DNA of 64,000 nucleotides. Origin: Pyricularia pennisetigena. Lineage: Eukaryota; Ascomycota; Sordariomycetes; Magnaporthales; Pyriculariaceae. The DNA is taken from positions 488,228-552,227 of the forward strand of contig NC_043743.1 in NCBI RefSeq assembly GCF_004337985.1, read 5' to 3'. The translations under genes and the position numbers were made by a program. Numbering within the stretch: the first letter of the stretch is position 1; each line of letters opens with the position of its first letter. Below the pieces are notes generated by a model that saw only the letters and a list, made by a program, of their open reading frames with translations, was not told the DNA's origin and searched no databases. This document shows positions 42,210 to 53,169 of this stretch, in pieces.

Positions 42210-44678
42210 ATGTCGCAAGATCAGGGGCTTTGGAGTGTCCGCAGAGCTAGGGAGGTACGATATTCATGGCCCACATAAAGCCAATATCTCCTACCAAATG
42301 CTTCTTCACCTCCCTCGATCTATATATAATGCTAACGTGCTGACCTCCTCTCTCTCTCAACAGACTCTGGGAAACCTTAACCTCAACTCTGCCATCCCAC
42401 AACCACCATCAGCCATGAAGCGCTCGAGCTCAATAGCAGGGCAGGGTGCGCCGTACACCGCCGGCCACTCACGCTCGCTCTCGGGCTCGCGACAGTCCCT
42501 TGCCATGTCGCGTCCCAGCCAGCCCGTCTTCCAGCGCACGTCGACGGGCGCCAGCTCCGGCGAGTTTGGCCTGTCGTCCGTCAAGCGGCCTTCGTCTTAT
42601 CAGAACCACACGAGTACGTTTAGCAACAGCAACAGCAAGGGCTTCACACCGGGCGGCCGCGCCTCGGTAGACAACAGAGATAGGAGGAGCAGTGTCTACC
42701 AACCGCGTGCTGGTGGAGGCGTCCCCTCGGGTGGCCATCAGAGCTTTTTCCAGCAGGCGCCGCAACCAGCTGGCGTACCAAAAGACCCGAGACCGCTCAA
42801 GGACCGGTCGTACCAGAACCGCATCGGCCAGGAGCTGCTCGACTACCTGACGCAGCACAACTTTGAGTTGGACATGAACCACAACCTCTCGCAGAACGTG
42901 ATAAAGTCGCCGACGCAAAAGGACTTTAACTATATATTCCAGTGGCTCTATAACCGTATTGACCCTAGCTACAAGTTTATGAAGAATATCGACCAAGAGG
43001 TGCCCCCGTTGCTCAAGCAGCTGAGGTACCCGTACGAAAAGGGCATCACCAAGAGTCAGATTGCGGCCGTGGGCGGCCAGAACTGGAGCACGTTTCTGGG
43101 CATGCTACACTGGATGATGCAGTTGGCCCAGATGATTGAGGGCTTCGCCCTCAACCGCTACGCCGACGCCTGCCTCGAGGCCGGTGTCGACACTGTAGGT
43201 GATCACATCACGTTCGACTTCCTTACGGCCGCGTACGCTGAGTGGCTCGGCATGGACGACAGCGTTTCGGAGGAGGAGGCCGACAGACTACTGAAGCCGC
43301 ACATCGAAGAGATGGAGGCGGCTTTTGAGCAGGCCAACGCCAAACACTTTGAGGAGTTGCGGATGCTTGAGGCCGAAAACGCCAGGCTGCTAAAGGAGGT
43401 GGAAGACCTACAAAAGTCCACGCCGGACCCGGCCATCCTGGACCAGCACTTCAAGATCATGGAGGAGGACAAGGTCAAGTTTGAGGAGTACAACCAGTTG
43501 GCGATTCAAAGGTCAGAAAAGTACGAGAACCGGATCCAGGTTCTGCAGGAGGAGCTGGAAAAGGTCATGGTCGAGCTGGCCGAGGCGGAAGAAGAGCGGC
43601 GCAGTCTGCAGAAGGCGGTAGACGACCAGGGGATCAGCATGCAGGATATCGACCGCATGGCATCCGAACGGGAGCGTCTGCAAAAGACGATCGAGTCCGC
43701 CGGGCAACGGCTCGAGGACGTCAAGAGGAAGGTTTCGGAAAAGGAAATCGAGGCGAGCCAGAAGCTCGAGGAGCTCGAGAGGATGGTGGATCGCTACAAC
43801 ACGGTGGCGTACCAGATCGGTCTCATCCCGGCGACGGCGGCCAACGCCAAGGGCAAAGACCTGGAGCTGCACGTCACGGTCAACTCGGGGCCGAGCTTCT
43901 CGGGCTCGTCGGCCTCAGCATCCCAGCTCAAGGGCTCGTACACAGGCGGCAGCATGGAGAACGAGCGGCTTCTGGTGGACCCGGTGACGGGCTACCAGCC
44001 GGCGCACGTGCTGAGCCTCGACCTCCGGGGTCAAGTCAGGAGCATGCTGACGTCGCTGCGCAAGGAGATATCCGAGCGACGCGGGCAGGCCATGGATACC
44101 ATGATGAAGGACCACGATCTGCTGGACAGCATCAAGGAGGCCATGGAGGATAAGCGCAACGAGGTCGAGGCGCTCGAGCACCGGGTGCGGGCGGCCGAGG
44201 AAGAGTTTGAAAAGACAAAGGAGGTCACCACGGCGCAGCGCATGGCGTCGGACGCCCAGGTCGAGAAGATGGAAAAGGAGCTGGCCAAGATGCGCGCGAG
44301 CTTGTCCGAGTCTGTGCAGTTGTTGGAGCAGCGAGAGATGACTACCAATATTGAGTAAGTTTTTTTTTTTTTTTTTTCTTCACCCCCCCTTTCACTTGGG
44401 AAGCATTTGGGGCAGCTTCGCAGTTATGCGGCAAGATCTAACAACCACTGTCTTCTCCCTTCAGATACGAGCAGTTGACGCTCAAGGCAAACTCGCTGCG
44501 CGAGGAGCTCCACACCGAGATCATGCGCATGCTCAACGACGTGATCAAGTTCAAGATGCACGTCCAAAAGAGCCTCGAGGAGTATGAAGCCTTTGTGGCC
44601 GACGAGCTGGAGCATGAGCTTGGGAGCGAGGACATGATGAAGGATGACGATGGCAACGACGGCGATGGTGATTCATGA
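42210..44678 (+). CDS. NDC80: Kinetochore protein Ndc80/Hec1
   Basis: Microtubule-binding subunit of the NDC80 kinetochore complex. Three exons: 42210-42254, 42364-44354 and 44465-44678; 749 residues. The first coding exon gives [15 protein letters not shown], joining [11 protein letters not shown] basic, Ser-rich unstructured tail (about 1-155) precedes the calponin-homology domain (about 160-300), seen as [59 protein letters not shown] and [19 protein letters not shown] long coiled coil follows, interrupted by a Ser/Gly-rich segment near 530-560 that may mark the loop, then the C-terminal helices ([39 protein letters not shown]) and an acidic end. Length and order match fungal Ndc80. A T-run of about 18 sits just after the second donor. 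Confidence 0.96.
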
Positions 44679-47077
44679 TACCCAGAGAATGGATGACTAA
44701 AGAAAAAGGCAACTCTTTTTTTTTGGTTTGTTTGTTCTATCATTATTTTTTCTCTCTTCGTAACGACCAGCGTTTTGCGAAAGTTCCGGCTTTGCTCTTT
44801 TTCTAGTCTCTAATTTACGAAACCTGGCGTTTTGGGGAAAGGGGATCTCATGATGATTTCCGGTTTTTTGTTTTTTGGGTTTTGAGGTTTGACTGGGAGG
44901 GAATCGTATGAATCAGAACATTTCAGTTTTTTTTTTTTTTTTTTTTTTATAAGGTACATAATGAGAGTTGCGCGTCCTATCGCCTGTCTGCATCTGTGGC
45001 CTGTACATTGATTACCCAAATTGCTCTGAAAATGGGCAGGTGCAGTAGGTGTTTGGCGGATACTGTCCGGCGCAGCTGCTGTAGATGAACAACCGTGTGG
45101 AATAACCGCAGGTCAAAAAAGCGTCAGAACAATTCATGGCCGACATCGCCCGCATTCTCGTTAAGCTTCAATCCAATCAAGTCCTACTGCCAGCAGCCGG
45201 GTGGACGGAAGCCGGCGTTTTCCGCGGCAATGTGTTGCAGCTCAAAAGGGAGGGGATAGCCAAGGAAAACGTCCGGTTGGCCTCCTTGCTGGTTGCACAA
45301 CAAAGACAAGGAATCGCAATAAACGTTTCAACGAAAACCACTCGGGAAAGCCTCATCCTCGTATATTTGCGAACCAAAAGAGACAAAGAACAAAGCAAAT
45401 AAAACCGATGGTGAGCCGCACAGCATCTAGCCTAGTCTTGTCTAGCTGCATGCATGGCTTGGCCTCTGCCAACCACTGTATCTGTATGTAAGGTGGGTTG
45501 CCTGCCTGCATGTGACACGTTGGCAAAGTGCGGGCAGCGGCGCTGATCAACCTCCCAAGTCCATTCAACAAAGGAACAACTGGGCACGGGATATTGGACT
45601 GAATAATCCAGTCTTCCTTCCCGCCAGAAAACTGCCAAGTTTGCAAATCCCGAGCCCGAAAACACCACTAAAGAAACGACGACTGAGGGGAGGGCAGGCA
45701 AGGCAGGCTGCAGTGATTGAATGCGCCATGGTGGCCTCCGCCGGGGGGGGGGGGCTCCACCGCCCTCAAGCTCTAGCTGTACCTGTACGGTTTTTAGGGC
45801 CGCCCGCTAGACAGAACACGCATCATTTGGTCTCACAAACTGACGTGCATGCAGGTTGCCGTATGTATTCATATGGCAAAACCACTCAAAAATTCGGTTT
45901 CAAGTCCATTTAGGGTGCTGTTTCCCCGGCCTGCCTACCTCCCTCCCTTGGCAGCCGTAACGGCCTGAGTGGAGGAGTTTGGACCAACAAAAAAAAAAGG
46001 CCCTCCTGGTTCGACTCATCAAAACCAACTTTCAAACATGACATGAACATAACCAAACGCGTCAGCTTTCGCAGTTCGTCTCTTGGTATACTAGCAAGGT
46101 GAGGTAGTTCACCGGGCTCTTCTGCCGCTCGGTCTTATAGGATAGAGTCATCGGAGGGGAGGGCTCACTGACGTGGAATGGTGCGGATGCAGTGGCAATC
46201 TAATCTACTTCCAAGTCTAGACCTAATGCATTGGCCGTCCTCGATCACCAACGCACATTGGAGAGGGAGCAAGGGAGGGCGCTCACAAAGCTGAACACTA
46301 CGCTGCAAGTCCATCCACTGCATTTGCATTCAATCGCAATGCCCCACACCCAATCGAAAGACAAACTTGCATCTTCCAAGCCTTCCCTTCGGTAAGGGTG
46401 TCATTCATTAATTCATTAATTCGTTGATCCGAGCACTGGAGCCGCCGTCTCTTCTATCATACGTGACAAGCCACGCGGGGTCACCCGTCCCAACCTCCCT
46501 TGGGTAGAGCAATTGGAAAATAACGAGTGTTAGCATTCCGAACTATGCAGGCCGCCTATCGACTCATTCGCCTTTTGACTCATTCAACTTTTTGGGGTGA
46601 ACTAGGTAAGGTAGCTGCTATTTGGGCTGCCTCAATGGATCGTGTTATCGTGATGCTTCCATGGCGGCGGTTGATGATTGCAATTATTAGGGGAGACGGT
46701 CTGCAAGGTTAGATCTAAACTGTTTGAATGCAACCATCTGCACTTACATATCTAGGCATCCAGTCTAGACAGATATATTTCTCTTGCTTCCTTGTTCCAG
46801 CCTTACCATTTACTTCTGTTCTGTTTCTTCACCGCACCTCGGTTCTCGTTCACGAGGCCAAGGCCAGCTCAGCTCAGCTCATCTGCATCATCACATCACA
46901 GTCATCGAGGTGAAGACGAAATAAATGACTGGAGCTCTGTTTATATAAAACGAGAGAAAAAAAAAAAGAAAGAAAGAAAACTCTACCAGCACCCCCCCAT
47001 TTGTTTCTATCTCCCTGTCTGTATCAAACATTTGCTTCCAAGATCACTAGGAATCAGATCCCATACCATAATACACC
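44679..47077. other. 2.4 kb region between NDC80 and the BCS1-like gene
   Basis: NDC80 3' flank and BCS1-like upstream region, both genes on the plus strand. T-runs at 44928-44948, a G-run near 45744-45753, and many CCTACC/CCTGCC-type repeats near 45490 and 45930. Open frames at 45136-45402 and 45512-45913 look non-coding. Confidence 0.5.
46942..46950 (+). promoter_or_regulatory. Candidate TATA box of the BCS1-like gene
   Basis: TATATAAAA lies about 130 nt before the start codon at 47078, a plausible distance for a short 5' leader. Confidence 0.45.
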
Positions 47078-49291
47078 ATGGGGGCATACTTCGCCTTGAA
47101 CGGCCTCGGCGGGGCCCCAGCGCCAGAGGCATCACCACCGCCCCTAGCTGGAGCAGACAGCCCATCATCCACAAACCCCGGCTTTCAACCCACCGCCCTT
47201 GACATGCTAATTCCAGGGTTCTCCTTCTTTACGGCCGCCGTCCAGCGCTACCTGCATGTGGACCTGAACGTCTATATCCCGCTGTTTGTTACGGTGGCTG
47301 CTGTCGTGCTCGGCTGGCAGTACCTGAGTGACTGGTTCTGGTCCAAGATGGACGTGTACCTCATGTCCAAATGCTCCCTGCGTACCGACGATGAGTCTTA
47401 CAACTACGTCATGGCCTGGGTAGCCAAGCAAAAATTCTCCCAAAAGTCGCGCCGCTTCATAGTCAACACAAACACCAACTCAAGGAGCTGGTTCATCTGG
47501 AACTGGAACGATGATGATAATCAGGATGACGACGGCTCTGATCCAGACATGACCCAGAAGCCCCTGGCATACACTCCAGACTACGGCTCCCACTACTTCT
47601 TTTACAAGCGCACCCTGCTCTGCTTCCTTCGGTCCCAGGGCCGTGATAACCTTTACTCCCTTCCTAGCGAGAAGGAGGAGATCTATATCAGCTGCTTCGG
47701 CCGCAACCCGGCTATCCTCAAGGAACTGCTCGACGAGGCCCGTGACGTGTATCTCCAGCGCGACGAGAAAAAGACGGCCATCTACCGCGGCACTGTGGCC
47801 AAGGGCGCCTCGGCTGAGCCCACCTGGAGCCGCTGCATGGCCCGCACCTCGCGCCCCTTCTCGACCGTCATCCTCAATGAAAAGGTCAAGCAGGACCTCA
47901 TCGACGACGTCACCGACTACCTGGACCCGGCCACCCGCCGCTGGTACTCGAACCGCGGCATCCCCTACCGCAGGGGTTACCTGCTCCACGGCCCTCCCGG
48001 CACCGGCAAGTCCAGCCTGAGCCTGGCCCTGGCCGGCTTCTTCAAGATGCGCATTTACATTGTCAGCCTGAGCTCCGCCAACGCCAACGAGGAGACACTC
48101 GCCACCCTCTTTGCCGAGCTGCCCCGCCGCTGCGTAGTGCTCCTCGAGGACATCGACTCGGCGGGTCTCAGCCACACCCGTGAGGGGCCTGCCTCGGCCG
48201 CCGTCGCTCCCGCTCCCGCGGGCGCCGACGACATGGTCCCCGGGCAGTTGACACCGGGCCTGCCCAGCGCGGCGACCAACAGCCGCATCTCCCTGTCTGG
48301 CCTGCTCAACATCCTAGACGGCGTGGCATCCCAGGAGGGGAGGGTGCTGATCATGACGACCAACCACATCGAGAAGCTCGACAAGGCCCTCATCCGCCCG
48401 GGCCGCGTCGACATGATTGTGCACTTTGGCCGTGCGGACCGCGCCATGATCACCTCCATCTTCAAGGCTATTTACGCACCGCTCGAGGGCGACGACGGCC
48501 CGCAGGCCAAGAAGATGTTGGCCAACACCGCCGCCGCCACAATCGCCAAGGGCGACAGCGACGATGCGACCAAGGCGGCTGCGGACAAGGAGAAGCAGAA
48601 AGAGGCGAAACGGGCCGATGAGATGCTCACGCGCATCGACGCGCTGGCGGCACGGTTTGCGGACCGCATCCCCGCGCATGAGTTCAGCCCCGCCGAGCTG
48701 CAGGGCTACCTGATGAAGCACAAGCGGGACGCCGAGGCGGCCGTGGCCGGGGCCGAGGACTGGGTGGAGGCGGCGCGCAAGGAGAAGGCGGAGAAGGAGA
48801 TCGAGGAGGCAAAGGAGCGGCGGCGCAAGGAGGAGGAGGAGAAGGAAGCGGCCGAGAAGAAGAAGAAGGAGGAGGCTGAGAAGAAGCGCAAGGAGGAGCG
48901 CAAGGAGGAGCGCAAGAAGAACAAGGCAAAGCGCGCCAAGAGGGCGTCCAAGCAGGAGGACAGCGACAGCTCGGGTTCCGACACAGCAGAGCCTGGTGAC
49001 GGGGGTGGCTCGGACGATAGTTCGGACGAGGAGGAGGAGGCGAACAGCAAGACGAGGGGACAGAGCAGGGGTTCGAGGCGGAGGCGGAAGGCGAGCAGGA
49101 AGGCCAAGGTCCAGGAGGAGGATGAAGCCGCTCAGGATCAAAAAGCTGCCGTTTCGAACAAGACCGAAGAGCCCAAGGAGCAGAAAGAGTTGCTGCCGTC
49201 GGCCGCTGCCATCAAGCTGGGACAGAATCAGGACGATGCCAAATCCCCACGGTCTCCTATTGGGGGAGACTCGGGCTACGAAACTTGTTGA
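47078..49291 (+). CDS. BCS1-like AAA ATPase with charged C-terminal extension
   Basis: Member of the BCS1 family; the founder inserts the Rieske protein into complex III at the mitochondrial inner membrane. Single exon, 737 residues against about 450 for BCS1 itself. One membrane span at about 65-84 (NVYIPLFVTVAAVVLGWQYL) precedes the BCS1 N domain (WSRCMARTSRPFSTVILNE at its end). AAA motifs: Walker A GPPGTGKSS at about 305-313, Walker B VVLLEDID at about 353-360, then SGLLNILDGVASQEGRVLI, MTTNHIEKLDKALIRPGRVD, and the C-terminal AEL segment HEFSPAELQGYLMKHK. There are low-complexity inserts after Walker B and near 490-520. The last 180 residues are Lys/Glu then Ser/Asp rich. Filamentous fungi carry several such paralogues, so a complex III role is not assured. 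Kozak context CACCATGG. Confidence 0.9.
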   Translation: MGAYFALNGLGGAPAPEASPPPLAGADSPSSTNPGFQPTALDMLIPGFSFFTAAVQRYLHVDLNVYIPLFVTVAAVVLGWQYLSDWFWSKMDVYLMSKCSLRTDDESYNYVMAWVAKQKFSQKSRRFIVNTNTNSRSWFIWNWNDDDNQDDDGSDPDMTQKPLAYTPDYGSHYFFYKRTLLCFLRSQGRDNLYSLPSEKEEIYISCFGRNPAILKELLDEARDVYLQRDEKKTAIYRGTVAKGASAEPTWSRCMARTSRPFSTVILNEKVKQDLIDDVTDYLDPATRRWYSNRGIPYRRGYLLHGPPGTGKSSLSLALAGFFKMRIYIVSLSSANANEETLATLFAELPRRCVVLLEDIDSAGLSHTREGPASAAVAPAPAGADDMVPGQLTPGLPSAATNSRISLSGLLNILDGVASQEGRVLIMTTNHIEKLDKALIRPGRVDMIVHFGRADRAMITSIFKAIYAPLEGDDGPQAKKMLANTAAATIAKGDSDDATKAAADKEKQKEAKRADEMLTRIDALAARFADRIPAHEFSPAELQGYLMKHKRDAEAAVAGAEDWVEAARKEKAEKEIEEAKERRRKEEEEKEAAEKKKKEEAEKKRKEERKEERKKNKAKRAKRASKQEDSDSSGSDTAEPGDGGGSDDSSDEEEEANSKTRGQSRGSRRRRKASRKAKVQEEDEAAQDQKAAVSNKTEEPKEQKELLPSAAAIKLGQNQDDAKSPRSPIGGDSGYETC

Positions 49292-49683
49292 GAATATTTT
49301 CTAAGTTTTATAATCTGATCCATGTTTCCTTTCATATTTTCTGCGATATATCATATACCTGAACATGAGATCATGATATAGCTTGGCAAAAGTTGGTGAG
49401 CAATGGCGTTTTGTGTGGTTTCTTTTTTTTTTTTTTTTCCCTTTTCTTTGATCCGACGTTTATCTCCCAGTCTGCTTTTCTAGTTGCTCCATCCTCAAAC
49501 AGCTCTGGACATTCTTCTGTCGCGCTAGGTTCAGCAAGCTGGGATGATGATCAACATGTGCAGGACTAGGATGCAGCCGCACTGTTCACTATCGTCTGCA
49601 TCTTGTTCAGCCCAACGGTTGTATCTCGTGGAATTTGCATGGAGACTGCATCTGCTTGTCTCAGTGTTTATTTTTTTTTCTTC

Positions 49684-49690
<7 letters not shown>

Positions 49691-49715
<25 letters not shown>

Positions 49716-49717
49716 CA
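49691..49717. repeat. (GCA)9 trinucleotide repeat
   Basis: Nine perfect GCA units directly follow AACAGTA in non-coding sequence. Confidence 0.9.
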
Positions 49718-50110
49718 CACGCCTCCATCGTCCAGAAATATGAGATTGAAAATGCACTCTGCACCGGTCATCTGGCGGCCGCTGGGATGCAGCAGAGCGA
49801 TAGCGAGAATCTCACTGCGAGCACTTTCAAGACATTGCCGTTTGTGGAAGTTTGGGAGCCTTTTGTTGTTTGGAAGGTAGTATATCGCACGTCCGCTTCT
49901 ATTCTTCAGTCGACCAAGGCTATGCTCCAAGCCCTGTGCTAGTTCCGCATAGCCCCCCGCTTGATCTTTGGAAGCAGCATCGTCATGTTGCTTACTCCTT
50001 GTTCAAAACAGCTCCTATGAGCAGGGAACAAAGCTATGAACCCACCCCGGGACCGCATTTCAGCAGCCAGCTATCGGAGACTTTGGGTGATTATGGCATG
50101 GAACTGACGG

Positions 50111-50111
<1 letters not shown>

Positions 50112-50161
<50 letters not shown>
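50112..50161. repeat. 50-nt T homopolymer
   Basis: Uninterrupted run of T. It could be a real mononucleotide tract, a retroposed poly(A) tail on the minus strand, or an assembly artefact; no flanking target-site duplication was recognised. Confidence 0.9.
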
Positions 50162-50164
<3 letters not shown>

Positions 50165-53024
50165 ATCGTATATAGAGCTAGCGATGGTCCGAGAGATACA
50201 AGTGGCGATATTTGCAGCACTCATAAACTGTTGAACCAAATGATTGAAATTGGTCCAAGAACGTTTCCTCGGGATACGTCAGACAAGAGACAATCAAAGG
50301 TCCAAAAGCAGTAATGTTTGCTCCGGTATATTCCCTCATGGAATTTGATCAATGGTCCGATGACTTTTTGTTCACAAACATACAAGCTGCTCACAGATGC
50401 TGCAGGAGTGGCCTGCATGGATGGATTTTGGCGACTCTTTGAATCGGCCAAAAGGACTGATGCTCTCGAGCACGACGTTTCGTTTTGCCGCTGACCGATG
50501 CTGATAACGATCATTTTTGTTGACCTGGTCATTCCTCGCAAGATCTTCCACGGGCGGCTTCTTGTGAATGCCGTCTTCGGCAGTGGTTTTGGGATTGTGA
50601 GTGTAGTAAACCTTGGGATGAACGCGTCCCGGGACCAGTTCCAGGACAGAATCGAGTAATCGCTTACCTATCTACCGACCTTATCAAGCTTTTCCGTGTT
50701 TAATCTTGTTTTCTCACTCTTTTTTTTTTTTATTCTCCCCATCGCTTAGCTTCAAGGACGTGTGTCTGCGTCTCCCCACTGTTATCATCCAATGAAGCTA
50801 ATCATTGCCGACCAAAATGTGTTTCATAATAGTCCACATCTCGTCCAGATTCAGAGACGATACGATAATTCGGTTCTTTTGGAGCGAGTAGAGCCCCGTT
50901 CACGACGCCTAGATGGATTCTTTTCGCTGTCACCAACGAACGAGCCGACGTGGTGAACTACGCGGCGCGATCCACCGGTCTAATTTCGCGAAGAAAAAAA
51001 AAAAAAAAAAAAAAGAGACGATTGACCAGGGAGATCCGGACTAGGGCTGCGCGTCTGCTGCGGCTGTTGCCGACGTAAGACAAGTAAGACGGACGAATCC
51101 GACTTCGAAATTTGCGGCCCTCATACTGTAACAATTCCAACCTTGGTAATGTAATGGTCTATTATGAGTGTTGGAGTAGAGAGATGCTATCACAAAACCG
51201 TCAACTTTGGGTTGGAAAAATCCTTGCCGATTACGCCAAGACACGCCAGCCAACGGCGCGCGCTTGGCTTGGTTTTTTTTTTTTTTTTTTTTTTTTTTTA
51301 GCGGTGGGAAAATATCAAGTAGAACAGCTGGCTAGTTCCATACATACGACGTACATGGATTCCGTTGGATTACATGTTCCTGCAGTAGATCAGGCCGGCT
51401 CAGGTGCGTTGGTGTCTGATGTGTTGTTTTCTTTTCTTTTCTTTTTTGTATCAGATGGAAGCAAAGGTTAAACCAAAACTGGTCAAAGAAACGTTCTCAA
51501 CAACACAAACGTATCATGCCTCACACTGCCGAGGGAACTGTTGTTGAGGGATATAGTTGCACTTTGGCTATTGGGTTGCCGCCAGTAAATTCTGTTTAGT
51601 GTGGATGGGTAAGCGTTTCCTAACTCGGTACCAAGAACGTACGGTTTTAGTTTTTATCCGTCTTTTTTTTTTCCCTTCCTTCATAGTATCTGAGCATATT
51701 GTAACGGCGCCGGTCAGATGACATTGGATTTTTCGAACCGGGATATGGTCTTGTTGAGATTTGTTATTCTCATTTTTCTATCATGATTCGACCCGGTTTA
51801 CCTACGGGGTGTAAGTAGGTAGCGTATTGACACCGACTATTCCCTACTTTGATTGCCAAGTAGACAGGGATTCGATGGTATGCTTCTGCAGGTAGCACAT
51901 GACAGGCAGGATAAAGTCCCCTATTTATCATGGGGTATTTGCGAGCTACATCGCCAAATGCCTAAATTGGGAAGGGTGCCACGCTGACGATGACGCACAT
52001 GGTAGGTTGAAAAGAAAAAATCGGGGGAAGGAGAAGCAATTTTTCGGCCGTTGTAAGGCAGCCATGCAGCTATCTCGTGATTATCAAAATCGCCCAAGAA
52101 CATTTGAATGGCATGTGTAAGAACTTGCAAGGCAGGTCTTACCCAAGGTATACTAGATAGGCTAGCCTACCTAAAGTATCTCTGACTACTGTAAACCTAA
52201 CCTAGAAGTTGGGTGTGTACAACCAGGAGCACAGTGTTGAGCTCTTGTCGATCATCAACGACAACAACGACAATAGCAACGATGACAATACCAAGGGGGG
52301 GAAAAAAAAATTAACAAGGTGCAAGACCAGAAAGAAAACAACAATAGTTCCTTCAGAGGTGGATACTGCAATTTCATCGAGCTGCGTCAGCCATTGACGG
52401 CTTGGTCCGCTGTTTTCGCGGCCTGCTACGACGTCTCTCAAGATCATATCCCCACATAGATCGAACCCCTGGAGGTCCAGATAACTGTGTACAACTGGGC
52501 CTGGGTCTTGCTGGGTTCATCTTTCTTAACTTGACCCCCCTTAAATGCGACCGGAGCATGCTTAAAAAGTCTCTTCGCCTGCTCATTTCCCGTCTCTGTT
52601 TGCAGTATAGGACAGCTTCAGATCCTTTCTTGCTGATCACCTAAAGGCCCGAGAGTCACTTGGACGGTTTCTTGCTGTAAGTAGAGCGCCGAACTTGTCA
52701 TCTGTTTATACACACACACACACTCTCTCTCTCGCAAACAACACCACCTCACCCCGAAGCAGTTGGTCCGGGTATCTGGCGAGCTACCTTAGCTACCCAA
52801 CCACCGAGGTACTTACGGTTTCTACTAAAGTACCAAGTTTAAACCTCCCTATCTTGGTACCTCTGCCAGTCGCCCAAGACAGACCGTCGGGTGTGTCTTT
52901 TCTTCATCGCATTTTTATGCACCCAAGTGGATGATCTTATTTCTGTGTCTGTGCAGTTCTGGTTCCGATTTCCCGTCCAAGAAAATAACCAAAGTCTATG
53001 GATACGAAACAGCGGTGAAAGGGA

Positions 53025-53030
53025 TATAAA
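53025..53030 (+). promoter_or_regulatory. Candidate TATA box of ERG13
   Basis: TATAAA lies 140-145 nt before the start codon and is followed by a pyrimidine-rich stretch (about 53073-53140), a common layout of strongly expressed fungal genes. Confidence 0.5.
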
Positions 53031-53169
53031 GGGGAGCGAAACCGTCTGCAGGCACTGACAAGCAACAAACAGTACTTTATTTCCTCCGCCCGCTCGCCTG
53101 CTCTCCTTCTCTTTCGAAAATCTCCTCCGACATTCCCAGCGAGCTTTTCAAGTTCATCAATCCTTCACA

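Larger units (their letters stand above)
49292..53169. other. 3.9 kb gene-poor region upstream of ERG13
   Basis: Contains a (GCA)9 repeat, a 50-nt T-run and several other T- or A-runs (49423-49438, 50996-51014, 51272-51299). Frames such as 49544-49942 and 51112-51471 are inflated by the simple repeats and show no conserved block. The last few hundred bases are the ERG13 promoter. Nothing else is supported. Confidence 0.5.

Noticed and set aside
45136..45402. 88-codon plus-strand frame starting MADIARILVK
   Set aside because: Non-biased codons, opposed by an equally long minus frame, and no conserved block; likely non-coding flank.
49544..50175. Frames running through the (GCA)n and T50 repeats
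   Set aside because: Their length is produced by simple repeats that lack stop codons.
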